Shown here piece after piece: positions 1-9,278 of a stretch of DNA of 64,000 nt. Source of the DNA: Acidithiobacillus marinus (GTDB taxonomy: Bacteria > Pseudomonadota > Gammaproteobacteria > Acidithiobacillales > Acidithiobacillaceae). Where the stretch lies: positions 1 through 64,000 of the forward strand of contig NZ_MXAV01000033.1 of NCBI RefSeq assembly GCF_002847505.1, in the 5' to 3' direction. Made by a program: the position numbers and the translations under genes. Position 1 is the stretch's first letter, and each line of letters starts with the position of its first letter. The notes below the pieces were generated by a model. The model saw nothing but the letters and a program-made list of their open reading frames with translations. It was not told the DNA's origin and searched no databases.

Positions 1-335
1 AAGTACACCATAGTCGACATGGGAAAGGCGGCTGTCGTATTGGAGGTGGGTAAGAGCGCCTGGGTGAGTTCATCATTCATGCTGATGATGGGGCGGGGCA
101 GGCCGACAAAAGGGAACCATTGATGACCGAAGCCCATGTTATATGCCCAGAGTACCCAGGCGATGAGCACCGCAGAGAAAGCATAAAAGGCCATAAAAGC
201 AGAATTGACGGCCCACTTCTTTTTGACAATGCCCGCGTAAAGTACCACGAGCCCCGGGACACTTTGCATGCCGACGATGGTCGCGGCAGTGAGCTGCCAC
301 GCATTATCACCGGTATTCAGCCAAGCTACTGACAT
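1..335 (-). CDS. amt: Ammonium transporter, N-terminal part (cut by window edge)
   Basis: The reading frame begins at ATG 335 and is open to the window edge, so only about 111 residues are visible. It starts MSVAWLNTGDNAW and runs into a first membrane helix with the Amt hallmark PGLVVLYAGIVKKKWAVNS (compare PGLALFYAGMVRKKN in the second Amt of this window). Amt/Mep/Rh channels conduct ammonia/ammonium across the inner membrane. Unlike the paralogue at 5164-6501 it has no N-terminal signal-peptide-like leader. It lies 54 bp downstream of glnK, the usual PII-Amt pairing, and is presumably co-transcribed from the sigma-54 promoter at 1996-2012. Start supported by a GGGGGA stretch about 10 nt upstream. 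Family call is firm; full length cannot be judged. Confidence 0.93.
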   Translation of the reverse strand, partial: MSVAWLNTGDNAWQLTAATIVGMQSVPGLVVLYAGIVKKKWAVNSAFMAFYAFSAVLIAWVLWAYNMGFGHQWFPFVGLPRPIISMNDELTQALLPTSNTTAAFPMSTMVY

Positions 336-389
336 GAGGTATTTCCCCCTTTTAACAATATAAGAGCGGTTGTGAAACGGTTTGAAAAA

Positions 390-1954
<1,565 letters not shown>

Positions 1955-1995
1955 TGCTGTAACGCTCCCTGTCAGTGTAGTTGCAGAAAGCGTTT

Positions 1996-2012
1996 AGCAA
2001 ATTCAATGCCAC
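1996..2012 (-). promoter_or_regulatory. Sigma-54 promoter of the porin-glnK-amt operon
   Basis: On the minus strand the sequence reads GTGGCATTGAATTTGCT: a -24 GG and a -12 GC separated by the required 12 bases, matching TGGCAyr-N4-TTGCw very closely. The start of transcription would be near 1985, giving a leader of about 30 nt to the porin ATG at 1954. Two NtrC-type dyads lie about 95-115 bp upstream. Confidence 0.85.
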
Positions 2013-2072
2013 TTAAAAAACCTTTGTATAACAGACTGTTTATTAAATTTGACGGGGAATCGGGAGGCGTGA

Positions 2073-2109
2073 TGCACTAAAAAAGTGCGGCATGCATTAT
2101 GTTGGTGCG
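2073..2109. promoter_or_regulatory. Two NtrC-type enhancer sites
   Basis: Two 17-bp dyads, TGCACTAAAAAAGTGCG (2073-2089) and TGCATTATGTTGGTGCG (2093-2109), resemble the NtrC consensus TGCACyAwwwTGGTGCA. Their centres are 20 bp apart, about two helical turns, so they could bind NtrC dimers on one DNA face. They lie upstream of the sigma-54 promoter at 1996-2012 at typical enhancer distance. Confidence 0.8.
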
Positions 2110-2123
2110 CGCGACGTCGTTGC

Positions 2124-3608
2124 TCAGTCGGCTGACAGCGATTGCGGAGCCGTTAAAGTCTGGTCTTCAATATCCAGATGTACGTCATAGCCCCAGAGAT
2201 GATGCAAAAACCCCAGAGTTTTTTGGGCTTCTTCCAGGTCCAGTGGCTGTTGGTCCATCTGCTTCAGGCGTAAGTGCCGGTCTCCCCAGCGATCTACGGA
2301 AACCACCTGAATATCCGGAGGGCGGCTGCTGTCGGCGATTTGTTGGGCCAGGGCTTCGCGCAGATGTTGATAACCCGTATCATCATGGATGGCGCTGACC
2401 TTGTAGCTGGCTTCATCTGCTTCATTACGCAGGGAAAACAGGTGCAGGTCGCGCATCACCTTGGGAGAAAGGTATTGCAGCACGAAGCTTTCGTCGCGAA
2501 ATTCGCGCATGGCAAAATGAATTTGTTTGAGCCAGCCCGGATCTCCAGCAAAGGGAAACCAGCGCCGGTCTTCTTCCGTAGGTGCTACGCAGATCCGCTT
2601 GATATCCTGAAAAATGGCAAAGCCTAGGGCATAGGGGTTGATACCACTATACCGGCGGTCATCAAAGTCGGGCTGCATGACCACGGCAGTATGGCTGGCA
2701 TAGAACTCCAGCAAGGTGCCGTCCGTCAATAACCCTTTGCCATGCAGGCTGTGCATGATGTGGTAATGCACAAAACAGGCAAAACCCTCATTCATGATTT
2801 TGGTCTGACCCTGGGGATACAGATACTGGGTGATTTTGCGCACAATGCGCAGGATTTCCCGTTTCCACCCCTCCAGATGTGGTGCGTTTTTCTCGATGAA
2901 ATAGAGCAGGTTTTCTTGTGGTTCGGAAGGGAAAACGTCTATTTGCTGGGTCTTTTGGCCCAATACGGGGGGCAGGGTTCGCCAGATTTCCAGGACCTGT
3001 TGTTCCAGGTAACGTTCCCGTTCCTGCCAGCGCTGTTCTTCTTCCCGCGCCGAAAGCTGGCGGGGGCGGCGGGCCCGATCAATACCATTGCGACTGATGG
3101 CATGGGCGGCATCCAGTACGTCGGTCACGGCATCCATCCCGAAACGTTCTTCACATTGGGCAATATAACGCTGGGCAAAAGCCAGGTAGTCAATGATGCC
3201 TTCGGCATCGGTCCACTGCCGGAAAAACGCATTGTTTTTGAAAAAGGCATTATGGCCAAAAGCCGCATGGGCAATGACCAGGGTCTGCATGGTCATGGTA
3301 TTTTCTTCCATGAGATAACTGATGCAGGGATCGCTGTTGATGACCAACTCATAAGCGAGGCCCATTTCGCCGCGTCGGTACTGGCCGGATTCGATGGCCC
3401 GCTGTTTGCCAAATGACCAGTGCGCATAATATACCGGTAGACCGATGGAGGCGTAGGCATCGAGCATTTGCTCGGCGCTGATGACCTCCAGTTGGTTCGG
3501 ATAGGTGTCGAGCTGCAGTTCCTCCTCGGCAATAGCTGCGATAGCCCGGGTGACCGCATCCAGCCGGGGAAAGGTCCAATCGTTGTCGGTAAACAGGTAG
3601 TCAGCCAT
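2124..3608 (-). CDS. spoVR: SpoVR family protein
   Basis: 494 residues from ATG 3608 (MADYLFTDNDWTFPRLDAV), preceded by GAGGAG. The frame extends further upstream, but that part overlaps yeaH and is not conserved. It carries SpoVR features: LPVYYAHWSFGK near the N-terminus, GFACFVHYHIMH in the middle, and NPYALGFAIFQDIKR. SpoVR (YcgB in E. coli) has no firmly known biochemical activity. It is repeatedly encoded with PrkA/YeaG and YeaH, as here, and the trio is linked to stress and starvation. The start overlaps the yeaH stop by 8 bp, indicating translational coupling. Confidence 0.95.
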   Translation of the reverse strand: MADYLFTDNDWTFPRLDAVTRAIAAIAEEELQLDTYPNQLEVISAEQMLDAYASIGLPVYYAHWSFGKQRAIESGQYRRGEMGLAYELVINSDPCISYLMEENTMTMQTLVIAHAAFGHNAFFKNNAFFRQWTDAEGIIDYLAFAQRYIAQCEERFGMDAVTDVLDAAHAISRNGIDRARRPRQLSAREEEQRWQERERYLEQQVLEIWRTLPPVLGQKTQQIDVFPSEPQENLLYFIEKNAPHLEGWKREILRIVRKITQYLYPQGQTKIMNEGFACFVHYHIMHSLHGKGLLTDGTLLEFYASHTAVVMQPDFDDRRYSGINPYALGFAIFQDIKRICVAPTEEDRRWFPFAGDPGWLKQIHFAMREFRDESFVLQYLSPKVMRDLHLFSLRNEADEASYKVSAIHDDTGYQHLREALAQQIADSSRPPDIQVVSVDRWGDRHLRLKQMDQQPLDLEEAQKTLGFLHHLWGYDVHLDIEDQTLTAPQSLSAD

Positions 3609-4905
3609 GTTGGGGGAGCTCCTCACGGGAAAACAGGGCGCGGAAGAGGGGATAAATATCTTCCCGGGCACTGGCTCTGGCGGTAATCAGCTCGGGATGA
3701 TTTTCGGCAATACCTTCATATAATTGCAGCAGGTCGCTCTCATTTTCACGATTGACTTCCAGATAAAAAAGATTCCGCAAGCGGGGTAAAAGCTGGTCGA
3801 GATGATCGGCCACCACCGCGTTGTCGGCAAAATAATTATCACCATCGGAAACCTGGGCCACATACACATTCCAGCGCTCCGCCGGAAAGCGTTGCTTGAT
3901 GATGTTTTCGGTCAGCTGGATGGCCGGGGAAACCAGGGTGCCGCCGCCTTCCCGGGCCCCGAAAAAAGCCTGTTCCGTACACTCGGTGGCGGTGCTGTGA
4001 TGCTTGATAAAGATAATATTCACGGCTTGGTAATGGCGGTGCAGAAATAAATAAAGCAGCAGAAAGAATCGTTTGGCCAGATCTTTTTCCTTTTCCCCCA
4101 TGCTGCCCGAAACATCCATGACGCAGAACATGACCGCATTGGTGATGGGGTGAGGCTGCTGATCAATATGGGCAAAGCGCAGGTCGGCTTCGTCAATAAA
4201 AGGTATCGCCTTGATTTTGCGGGTGAGTATGGCGATCTGCGCGTCCAGGTCGCGCAGCCGTTCCTGCTCCAGGGAAATATCCTGTTTGCGGGCCATGCGC
4301 GCGCTGATTTCCTGCTGCAATATGCTGCGGGCCTCTTCCAGTTCCTGGAGTTCGCGGCGCTTGCCAGCGCGCAGCGCCAGGCGCCGCGCCCGGGCGGCGC
4401 GCATGGTCCGGCCAACGTGCATGCGCGAAGGACTACCGTCCTTGATGAATCCGGCCCGTCGCCATTGCTCCGCCTGAACATCTCCCTGGGAGGTTTTGCG
4501 CAAATTGGGCAGGGCCAGACCATCAAAAAGCAGGTCGAGAAACTCGTCAGCGGAGAGGACGATGGCGACTTCGTCTTCGCCGAGGCCATCGGGGGAGCCT
4601 TCCCGACCCTGCCCTGAAGCGCCACCTTCGGGTTTGGGGATTTCGTCGCCGCGCTGGTATTCCTTGTTGCCCGGCAAGACCCTTTCCCAGGAGGAATCGC
4701 TGAGATCCCGGCGGAAACTGGGCTCGTGCAGGTCGCGGGTGGGTATGGAAATGGGTTGATCGGCATTGGCCAGATCTTCAATGGAACCGGATCGGGCTAT
4801 TTTTTCCACGGCTTTTTTCAGGCGGGCACGGACCCGTCTTTGCAGGCGCTCCTGATTGCTGGTAGAGCGAGTGCCAGAACTGCGCCGGTCGATAATCGTA
4901 CTCAT
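3601..4905 (-). CDS. yeaH: YeaH/YhbH family protein (DUF444, VWA-like)
   Basis: 434 residues from ATG 4905 (MSTIIDRRSSGTRSTSNQER), with AAGGAG 8 nt upstream. A basic N-terminal region rich in Arg is followed by a C-terminal von Willebrand A-like fold carrying the metal-site motif DVSGSMGEKEKDLAKRFF (DxSxS). The family accompanies the PrkA kinase. In E. coli yeaG-yeaH are reported to be NtrC-dependent under nitrogen starvation. The gene is 258 bp downstream of amt and overlaps spoVR. I find no convincing sigma-54 promoter of its own in that 258-bp gap, so it may depend on read-through from amt or a vegetative promoter. Confidence 0.94.
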   Translation of the reverse strand: MSTIIDRRSSGTRSTSNQERLQRRVRARLKKAVEKIARSGSIEDLANADQPISIPTRDLHEPSFRRDLSDSSWERVLPGNKEYQRGDEIPKPEGGASGQGREGSPDGLGEDEVAIVLSADEFLDLLFDGLALPNLRKTSQGDVQAEQWRRAGFIKDGSPSRMHVGRTMRAARARRLALRAGKRRELQELEEARSILQQEISARMARKQDISLEQERLRDLDAQIAILTRKIKAIPFIDEADLRFAHIDQQPHPITNAVMFCVMDVSGSMGEKEKDLAKRFFLLLYLFLHRHYQAVNIIFIKHHSTATECTEQAFFGAREGGGTLVSPAIQLTENIIKQRFPAERWNVYVAQVSDGDNYFADNAVVADHLDQLLPRLRNLFYLEVNRENESDLLQLYEGIAENHPELITARASAREDIYPLFRALFSREELPQHG

Positions 4906-5163
4906 GGCAGACTCCTTGGGGAACCCCCCACTTTTTTGTCCTTGTCGCTTATGATGCACAAACAGGGAGAAAAGTTGCGGGGCAGCACCGCTACGGGTTG
5001 AGCAGAACAGGCTCCGAGTATATTTCCAGTCTACGCGGGTAATGCGTTCTGGAAAACAGGTGCAGCACAAAAGCTGCTACGTACAAGTAAAGCGTGTTCT
5101 GGTCAGCCTTGACGACCCCTGTGACAGGCCCGGCAACGGCCCGCCACAGGTTCTGATGAACAG

Positions 5164-6501
5164 TTATTCGTAAACCTGCTCACCATGCTGGGTAATATCC
5201 AGCCCTTCCCTTTCCTGCTCTTCTTTCACTCGCAAGCCGAGGGTCCAGTCGATGGCTTTCAGGATAATGAAGCTGACGATGGCATCATAAACAATGGTCA
5301 CGCCCACGCCGGTAGCCTGAATCAGCAACTGTCCGGTATTACCTTCCAGCACCCCCGCCGTACCGCCAATGGCCTTTACCGCAAAAACTCCCGTCAGTAG
5401 CGCCCCGACAATCCCGCCCATGGCATGTACGCCGAAGGCGTCCAGAGAATCATCATAGCCCATCCAGTTTTTCAGATAGACAGAAGCCCAGAAGCAGATG
5501 ACACCAGCGGCAATGCCGATCCACAGGGCACCCATAGGGCCGACAAAACCCGAAGCCGGGGTAATGGCCACTAGTCCGGCAACGGCTCCGGAAGTCATAC
5601 CCAGTACGGTGGGTTTACCCCGCGCTGCCCATTCCGCAAACATCCAGGCCAGAGCAGCCACGGCCGTCGCAATCTGGGTGACGGCCAGCGCCATGCCGGC
5701 CCGATCACTGGCGGCCACTGCCGATCCGGCATTGAAGCCGAACCAGCCGACCCAGAGTAATGAAGCGCCGATGAGGGTGTACATCAAATTGTTGGGGTGC
5801 ATGGCATCGTGTTTGTAGCCGACCCGCTTGCCCATGACCAAAGCCGCCACCAGGCCCGCTACCCCGGCGTTGATGTGGACTACAGTGCCACCGGCATAGT
5901 CCAGTACGCCATCAGCACCCAGCCAGCCGCCCGGTCCCCAGACCATGTGGGCAATGGGCGCATAGACCAGCAAGGACCACAGCCCGCTAAACCAGAGCAG
6001 GGCGGAAAATTTCATGCGCTCGGCGAAAGCCCCGACAATCAGTGCGGGGGTGATGATCGCAAAAGTCATCTGGAAGGTCATGTAGACGGATTCGGGAATG
6101 GTCGGCGCGAGGCTGCTGACTGAATCCAGCCCCAGGCCATTGAGAAATAAACGATCCAGACCACCCATGAAGGCGTTGCCCGAGGTAAAAGACAAGCTGT
6201 AGCCCACAATCATCCACAACACAGAAATCAGCGCCGTCACCGCAAAACTCTGGGCGGCGGTGGCCAAAACATTTTTTTTGCGCACCATCCCTGCATAAAA
6301 CAGCGCCAGACCGGGCACGGTCATCAGCAGTACCAGGGCGGTGGATGTCAGCATCCAGGCGGTATCGCCACTATTGAAACTGGGGGTGCTGGTACCTGCT
6401 TCGGCCAATGGGATACCCATCAGGGTCCCGAAAAATACCAGGCCGAAAACTCCCAGTTTTGAAAAACCATAAAATCGGTGTCGCCTTGCTCCCTTCTTCA
6501 T
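5164..6501 (-). CDS. amtB: Ammonium transporter (full length)
   Basis: 445 residues. ATG 6501 is chosen because AAGGAG lies 8 nt upstream; the frame could begin one codon earlier at GTG. An N-terminal signal-like helix (FSKLGVFGLVFFGTLMGIPLAEA) precedes the mature Amt core of about 11 membrane helices. Signatures include PGLALFYAGMVRKKN and the twin-histidine pore residues in GGTVVHINAG and FGVHAMGGIVGA. It conducts ammonium across the inner membrane under GlnK control. It is the second Amt of the window and sits between prkA and yeaH, an unusual interruption of the yeaG-yeaH pair. It has its own sigma-54 promoter (6569-6584) and NtrC site (6647-6663). Confidence 0.96.
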   Translation of the reverse strand: MKKGARRHRFYGFSKLGVFGLVFFGTLMGIPLAEAGTSTPSFNSGDTAWMLTSTALVLLMTVPGLALFYAGMVRKKNVLATAAQSFAVTALISVLWMIVGYSLSFTSGNAFMGGLDRLFLNGLGLDSVSSLAPTIPESVYMTFQMTFAIITPALIVGAFAERMKFSALLWFSGLWSLLVYAPIAHMVWGPGGWLGADGVLDYAGGTVVHINAGVAGLVAALVMGKRVGYKHDAMHPNNLMYTLIGASLLWVGWFGFNAGSAVAASDRAGMALAVTQIATAVAALAWMFAEWAARGKPTVLGMTSGAVAGLVAITPASGFVGPMGALWIGIAAGVICFWASVYLKNWMGYDDSLDAFGVHAMGGIVGALLTGVFAVKAIGGTAGVLEGNTGQLLIQATGVGVTIVYDAIVSFIILKAIDWTLGLRVKEEQEREGLDITQHGEQVYE

Positions 6502-6568
6502 CACTGTCGCTCCTTGTTTCCAACGTTTATGAGGCTGAATGCCCCGTGCGTACTTTGCAGGCTAGCTT

Positions 6569-6584
6569 AGCAAAAACCGTGCAA
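6569..6584 (-). promoter_or_regulatory. Sigma-54 promoter of amtB
   Basis: The minus strand reads TTGCACGGTTTTTGCT, aligning to TGGCACG-N4-TTGCw with a single substitution (TG for GG at -24). Transcription would begin near 6558, about 57 nt before the amtB ATG. Confidence 0.72.
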
Positions 6585-6646
6585 GCATCCGGAACCCTGC
6601 AGGATAAGGGATTCCAGTCAGGAGCAAGGGCTGGAATTTTCCGCCA

Positions 6647-6663
6647 CGCACTATTTTGGTGCA
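6647..6663. promoter_or_regulatory. NtrC-type enhancer site upstream of amtB
   Basis: CGCACTATTTTGGTGCA matches the 17-bp NtrC dyad consensus with one substitution. Its centre is about 97 bp upstream of the predicted sigma-54 start of amtB. It lies between that promoter and the prkA terminator. Confidence 0.78.
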
Positions 6664-6703
6664 GCGGGTAGAATGCTCTGAATGAAAAAATCGGCCTTGC
6701 CCA

Positions 6704-6728
6704 GAAAAATGCCCGCAGATGCGGGCAG
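6704..6728 (-). terminator. Intrinsic terminator of prkA
   Basis: On the minus strand a perfect GCCCGC-ATCT-GCGGGC hairpin is followed by ATTTTT, about 35 nt after the prkA stop. It separates the prkA and amtB transcripts, which agrees with amtB having its own promoter. Confidence 0.85.
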
Positions 6729-6762
6729 TCGTCAGAAAAAACCAGGGGGGTGGGGGCATTGT

Positions 6763-8697
6763 TCAGTGATGCTTGCGATACCGCATATACCAGTCCACCA
6801 GCAGGCGCACCTGTTTTTCCGTGTAGCCTTTGCGGGTCATGCGCGCCACAAAATCCTGATGCTTGCGTTCATCATCGGAAGAGCTTTTTTTGCCGAAGGA
6901 AATCACCGGCAGGAGATCTTCGGTGTTGGCGAACATTTTTTTCTCGATGACGGCGCGCAATTTTTCATAGCTCGTCCAGGAGGGGCTGATACCGTCATTG
7001 GAGGCTTTCACCCGCAACACAAAATTGACGACTTCATTGCGAAAGTCCTTGGGATTGGCAATGCCTGCCGGCTTTTCGATTTTTTCCAGTTCCTCATTCA
7101 GTAGGCTGCGGTCCATCAACTGGCCGGTATCCGGATCCCGGAATTCCGTATCCTGCAACCAGAAATCGGCATACTGAATGTAGCGATCAAAGAGGTTCTG
7201 GCCGTAATCGCCATAACTTTCGAGGTAGGCCTTTTGAATTTCCAGACCCAGGAATTCGGCATAACGGGGTGCCAGTTCGGTTTTCAGAAAGGCCAGGTAA
7301 TGGGATTCGGTTTCTGCCGGGAACTGCTCGGCACGAATCTGGGTTTCGAGCACATGCAGCAGATGCACGGGATTGGCGGCTACTTCATCACTGTCAAAAT
7401 TGAAGGTACGCGACATGATTTTGTAGGCAAAACGGGTGGAAATCCCATCCATGCCTTCATCCACACCGGCAGCATCCCGGTATTCCTGCAGACTTTTGGC
7501 CTTGGGGTCCTTGTCTTTCAGGGATTTGCCGTCATAAATTTCCATTTTCGACCAGAGACTGCTGTTGCCGGGCTCCTTGAGGCGGCTGAGTACCGAAAAA
7601 CGCGCCAGCATGTCCAGGGTGTCGGGGGCGCAAGGCGCGGCGCTCAGGGCGCTGCTCTCCAGCAGTTTGTGGTAAATGCGGGTTTCTTCGCTGACGCGCA
7701 GGCAGTAGGGCACCTTGACGATATAAACGCGGTCAAGAAAGGCTTCATTGCGCTTGTTGTTGCGAAATGCCGCCCATTCCGATTCGTTGCTGTGGGCGAG
7801 AATAATGCCCTGGAAAGGCATGGCACCAAAGCCCTCGGTACCGTTGTAAGTGCCTTCCTGGGTGGCGGTCAGCAGGGGATGCAGCATTTTGATGGGCGCC
7901 TTGAACATTTCCACAAATTCCAGCACCCCCTGGGTGGCGACGTTCAGTCCACCGGCATAGGAATAGGCATCGGGATCATCCTGGGAAAAGTCTTCCAGTT
8001 TGCGAATATCGACTTTACCCACCAAGCTGGAGATGTCCTGGTTATTCTCATCGCCGGGCTCTACCTTGGTGATGCCGATTTGGTGCAGTTGTGAGGGCAT
8101 CAGACGCTGCACCGTGAATTTGCGGATATCGCCGCCGAATTCACGCAGCCGTTTGGCCGCCCAGGGAGACATGACGCCGCTGAGGGCGCGGCGGGAAATG
8201 CCGTAACGATCTTCCAGTACCGGGCCGTCTTCGTCACGATCAAACAGACCGAGGGGTGACTCGTAGAGGGGGGATACCTTGCCGTTGGCGGCCAGGCAAT
8301 AGATGGGATAGTGCTCCATCAGGGTTTTCAGCCGTTCGGCCAGAGAGGACTTGGCGGCCCCCACCGGACCCAACAGGTAGAGGATCTGCTTGCGTTCTTC
8401 CAGCCCCTGGGCGGCATGACGGAAGTAGGCCACCAGATTTTCGACCACATCTTCGATGCCGTAAAAATCCTTGAAGGCAGGATAAGTGAGGAGTTTACGA
8501 TTCATGAATATGCGCGACAGACGGGGATCGGCCTGGGTATCGAGCACTTGCGGCTCGCCAATGGCGGCCAGCATGCGTTCTGCAGCGCTGGCGTAGGCCA
8601 TGGGTTCTTTTGCGCAGAGGTTCAGATAAGCATCCAAAGAGAGGGTAACTTCCTGCTGCTGCAGGAAACGCTCCTGATAACGGTCAAATAAAGCCAT
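6763..8697 (-). CDS. prkA: PrkA/YeaG family serine protein kinase
   Basis: 644 residues from ATG 8697 (MALFDRYQERFLQQQEVTLS), with AAGGAG 7 nt upstream; this equals the length of E. coli YeaG. An N-terminal AAA-like PrkA domain carries the P-loop GPVGAAKSSLAERL. A C-terminal kinase-like domain ends in VRLLVDWYMRYRKHH. PrkA/YeaG kinases act in starvation and stationary-phase adaptation and are usually encoded with yeaH and spoVR. Here those partners lie downstream, beyond an interposed ammonium transporter. A sigma-54 promoter at 8797-8813 and NtrC-type dyads at 8883-8921 indicate direct nitrogen control. A hairpin terminator follows the gene. Confidence 0.96.
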   Translation of the reverse strand: MALFDRYQERFLQQQEVTLSLDAYLNLCAKEPMAYASAAERMLAAIGEPQVLDTQADPRLSRIFMNRKLLTYPAFKDFYGIEDVVENLVAYFRHAAQGLEERKQILYLLGPVGAAKSSLAERLKTLMEHYPIYCLAANGKVSPLYESPLGLFDRDEDGPVLEDRYGISRRALSGVMSPWAAKRLREFGGDIRKFTVQRLMPSQLHQIGITKVEPGDENNQDISSLVGKVDIRKLEDFSQDDPDAYSYAGGLNVATQGVLEFVEMFKAPIKMLHPLLTATQEGTYNGTEGFGAMPFQGIILAHSNESEWAAFRNNKRNEAFLDRVYIVKVPYCLRVSEETRIYHKLLESSALSAAPCAPDTLDMLARFSVLSRLKEPGNSSLWSKMEIYDGKSLKDKDPKAKSLQEYRDAAGVDEGMDGISTRFAYKIMSRTFNFDSDEVAANPVHLLHVLETQIRAEQFPAETESHYLAFLKTELAPRYAEFLGLEIQKAYLESYGDYGQNLFDRYIQYADFWLQDTEFRDPDTGQLMDRSLLNEELEKIEKPAGIANPKDFRNEVVNFVLRVKASNDGISPSWTSYEKLRAVIEKKMFANTEDLLPVISFGKKSSSDDERKHQDFVARMTRKGYTEKQVRLLVDWYMRYRKHH

Positions 8698-8796
8698 TTG
8701 CCACTCCTTGCGGCGCTGCCGCGATGGTTTACAGCCAGAACTTTTGACAGACAGGTGAGATCGGGGTTCACCTGTTGCAGACACTCAAGTTAAGTA

Positions 8797-8813
8797 AGCA
8801 TTTCCTATGCCAA
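8797..8813 (-). promoter_or_regulatory. Sigma-54 promoter of prkA
   Basis: The minus strand reads TTGGCATAGGAAATGCT, with -24 GG and -12 GC exactly 12 bases apart. Predicted transcription start is near 8786, giving a leader of about 90 nt to the prkA start codon. NtrC-type dyads lie about 105-127 bp further upstream. Confidence 0.85.
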
Positions 8814-8882
8814 TCAAGGGGCGGAACCATTTTTCCGTGCGGATACGCTCTGTCTTGTCGAGGGGCACGCGCAAGGGCCTGC

Positions 8883-8921
8883 TGCCCGTCCATAGTGCGC
8901 TTTATGCACAATTATGGTGCA
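8883..8921. promoter_or_regulatory. NtrC-type enhancer sites upstream of prkA
   Basis: TGCACAATTATGGTGCA (8905-8921) is a near-perfect NtrC dyad. A weaker neighbour, TGCCCGTCCATAGTGCG, occupies 8883-8899, with centres about 22 bp apart. Both are at enhancer distance from the prkA sigma-54 promoter and could also act on the divergently placed small-RNA promoter region. Confidence 0.78.
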
Positions 8922-9059
8922 TGGCGCGGGCTTGCGCCAGTCCAATTTGTGACAGAAGACCGGTCTGCAGAGTGACCTGATTCGAAAATGAATGGGTTTT
9001 TATTCGATGTTTTATCAGGATGTTACCAGAAAATGAGAACGCTTGGGTGATTGAGATAT

Positions 9060-9084
9060 AAAAAAAGGGCGGGAGGACCGCCCT
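9060..9084 (-). terminator. Intrinsic terminator of the predicted small RNA
   Basis: The minus strand has a perfect stem AGGGCGG / CCGCCCT with a 4-nt loop followed by seven T residues. No protein gene ends just upstream of it, which is why a short non-coding transcript is proposed. Confidence 0.85.
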
Positions 9085-9124
9085 GGAAGCCACTTGAGGA
9101 GGAGTGATCAGATGACCATGATCA
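9060..9124 (-). ncRNA. Predicted sigma-54-dependent small RNA, about 65 nt
   Basis: A sigma-54 promoter at 9135-9150 (minus) points at a short interval with no protein frame, ending in a strong intrinsic terminator (9060-9084). The predicted RNA begins at or next to a 5' hairpin (arms TGATCA and TGATCA, 8-nt loop). This is followed by an unpaired CTCCTCCTC tract complementary to Shine-Dalgarno sequences, then a short linker and the terminator hairpin AGGGCGG/CCGCCCT with a run of seven T. Promoter, start, 5' stem and terminator fit together without gaps. Nitrogen-regulated sigma-54 sRNAs are known in other bacteria (NrsZ of Pseudomonas), but I recognise no homology to it. Its targets are unknown. 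No clear NtrC dyad lies directly upstream of its promoter. Confidence 0.6.
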
Positions 9125-9134
9125 GTATCTATTA

Positions 9135-9150
9135 AGCAGGAAGCGTGCCA
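9135..9150 (-). promoter_or_regulatory. Sigma-54 promoter of the predicted small RNA
   Basis: The minus strand reads TGGCACGCTTCCTGCT: a perfect TGGCACG -24 element and CTGCT at -12 with correct spacing, one mismatch to consensus. The expected start falls at about 9124, directly at the 5' stem of the predicted RNA. Confidence 0.75.
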
Positions 9151-9278
9151 TATTTTTGCTCTGCTGCGAGCCAGTGTGATCATGGCATAGCCCTTGCTGG
9201 ACTGTTGGGGGTGTCATGAGGCAATTGGTCGGATCGTCCTCGCTACGTTTAAGCCACGAAACCGTTTGGGGGTGGATC

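Noticed and set aside
5101-5155. Imperfect hairpin after amtB (CCTGTG...CACAGG)
   Set aside because: No T tract on the amtB strand and mismatches in the stem; not reported as a terminator.
9112-9135. Seven-codon plus-strand peptide with a strong AGGAGGAG ribosome-binding site
   Set aside because: It is the reverse complement of the CTCCTCCTC tract and 5' stem of the predicted small RNA; the sigma-54 promoter and terminator support the minus-strand reading instead.
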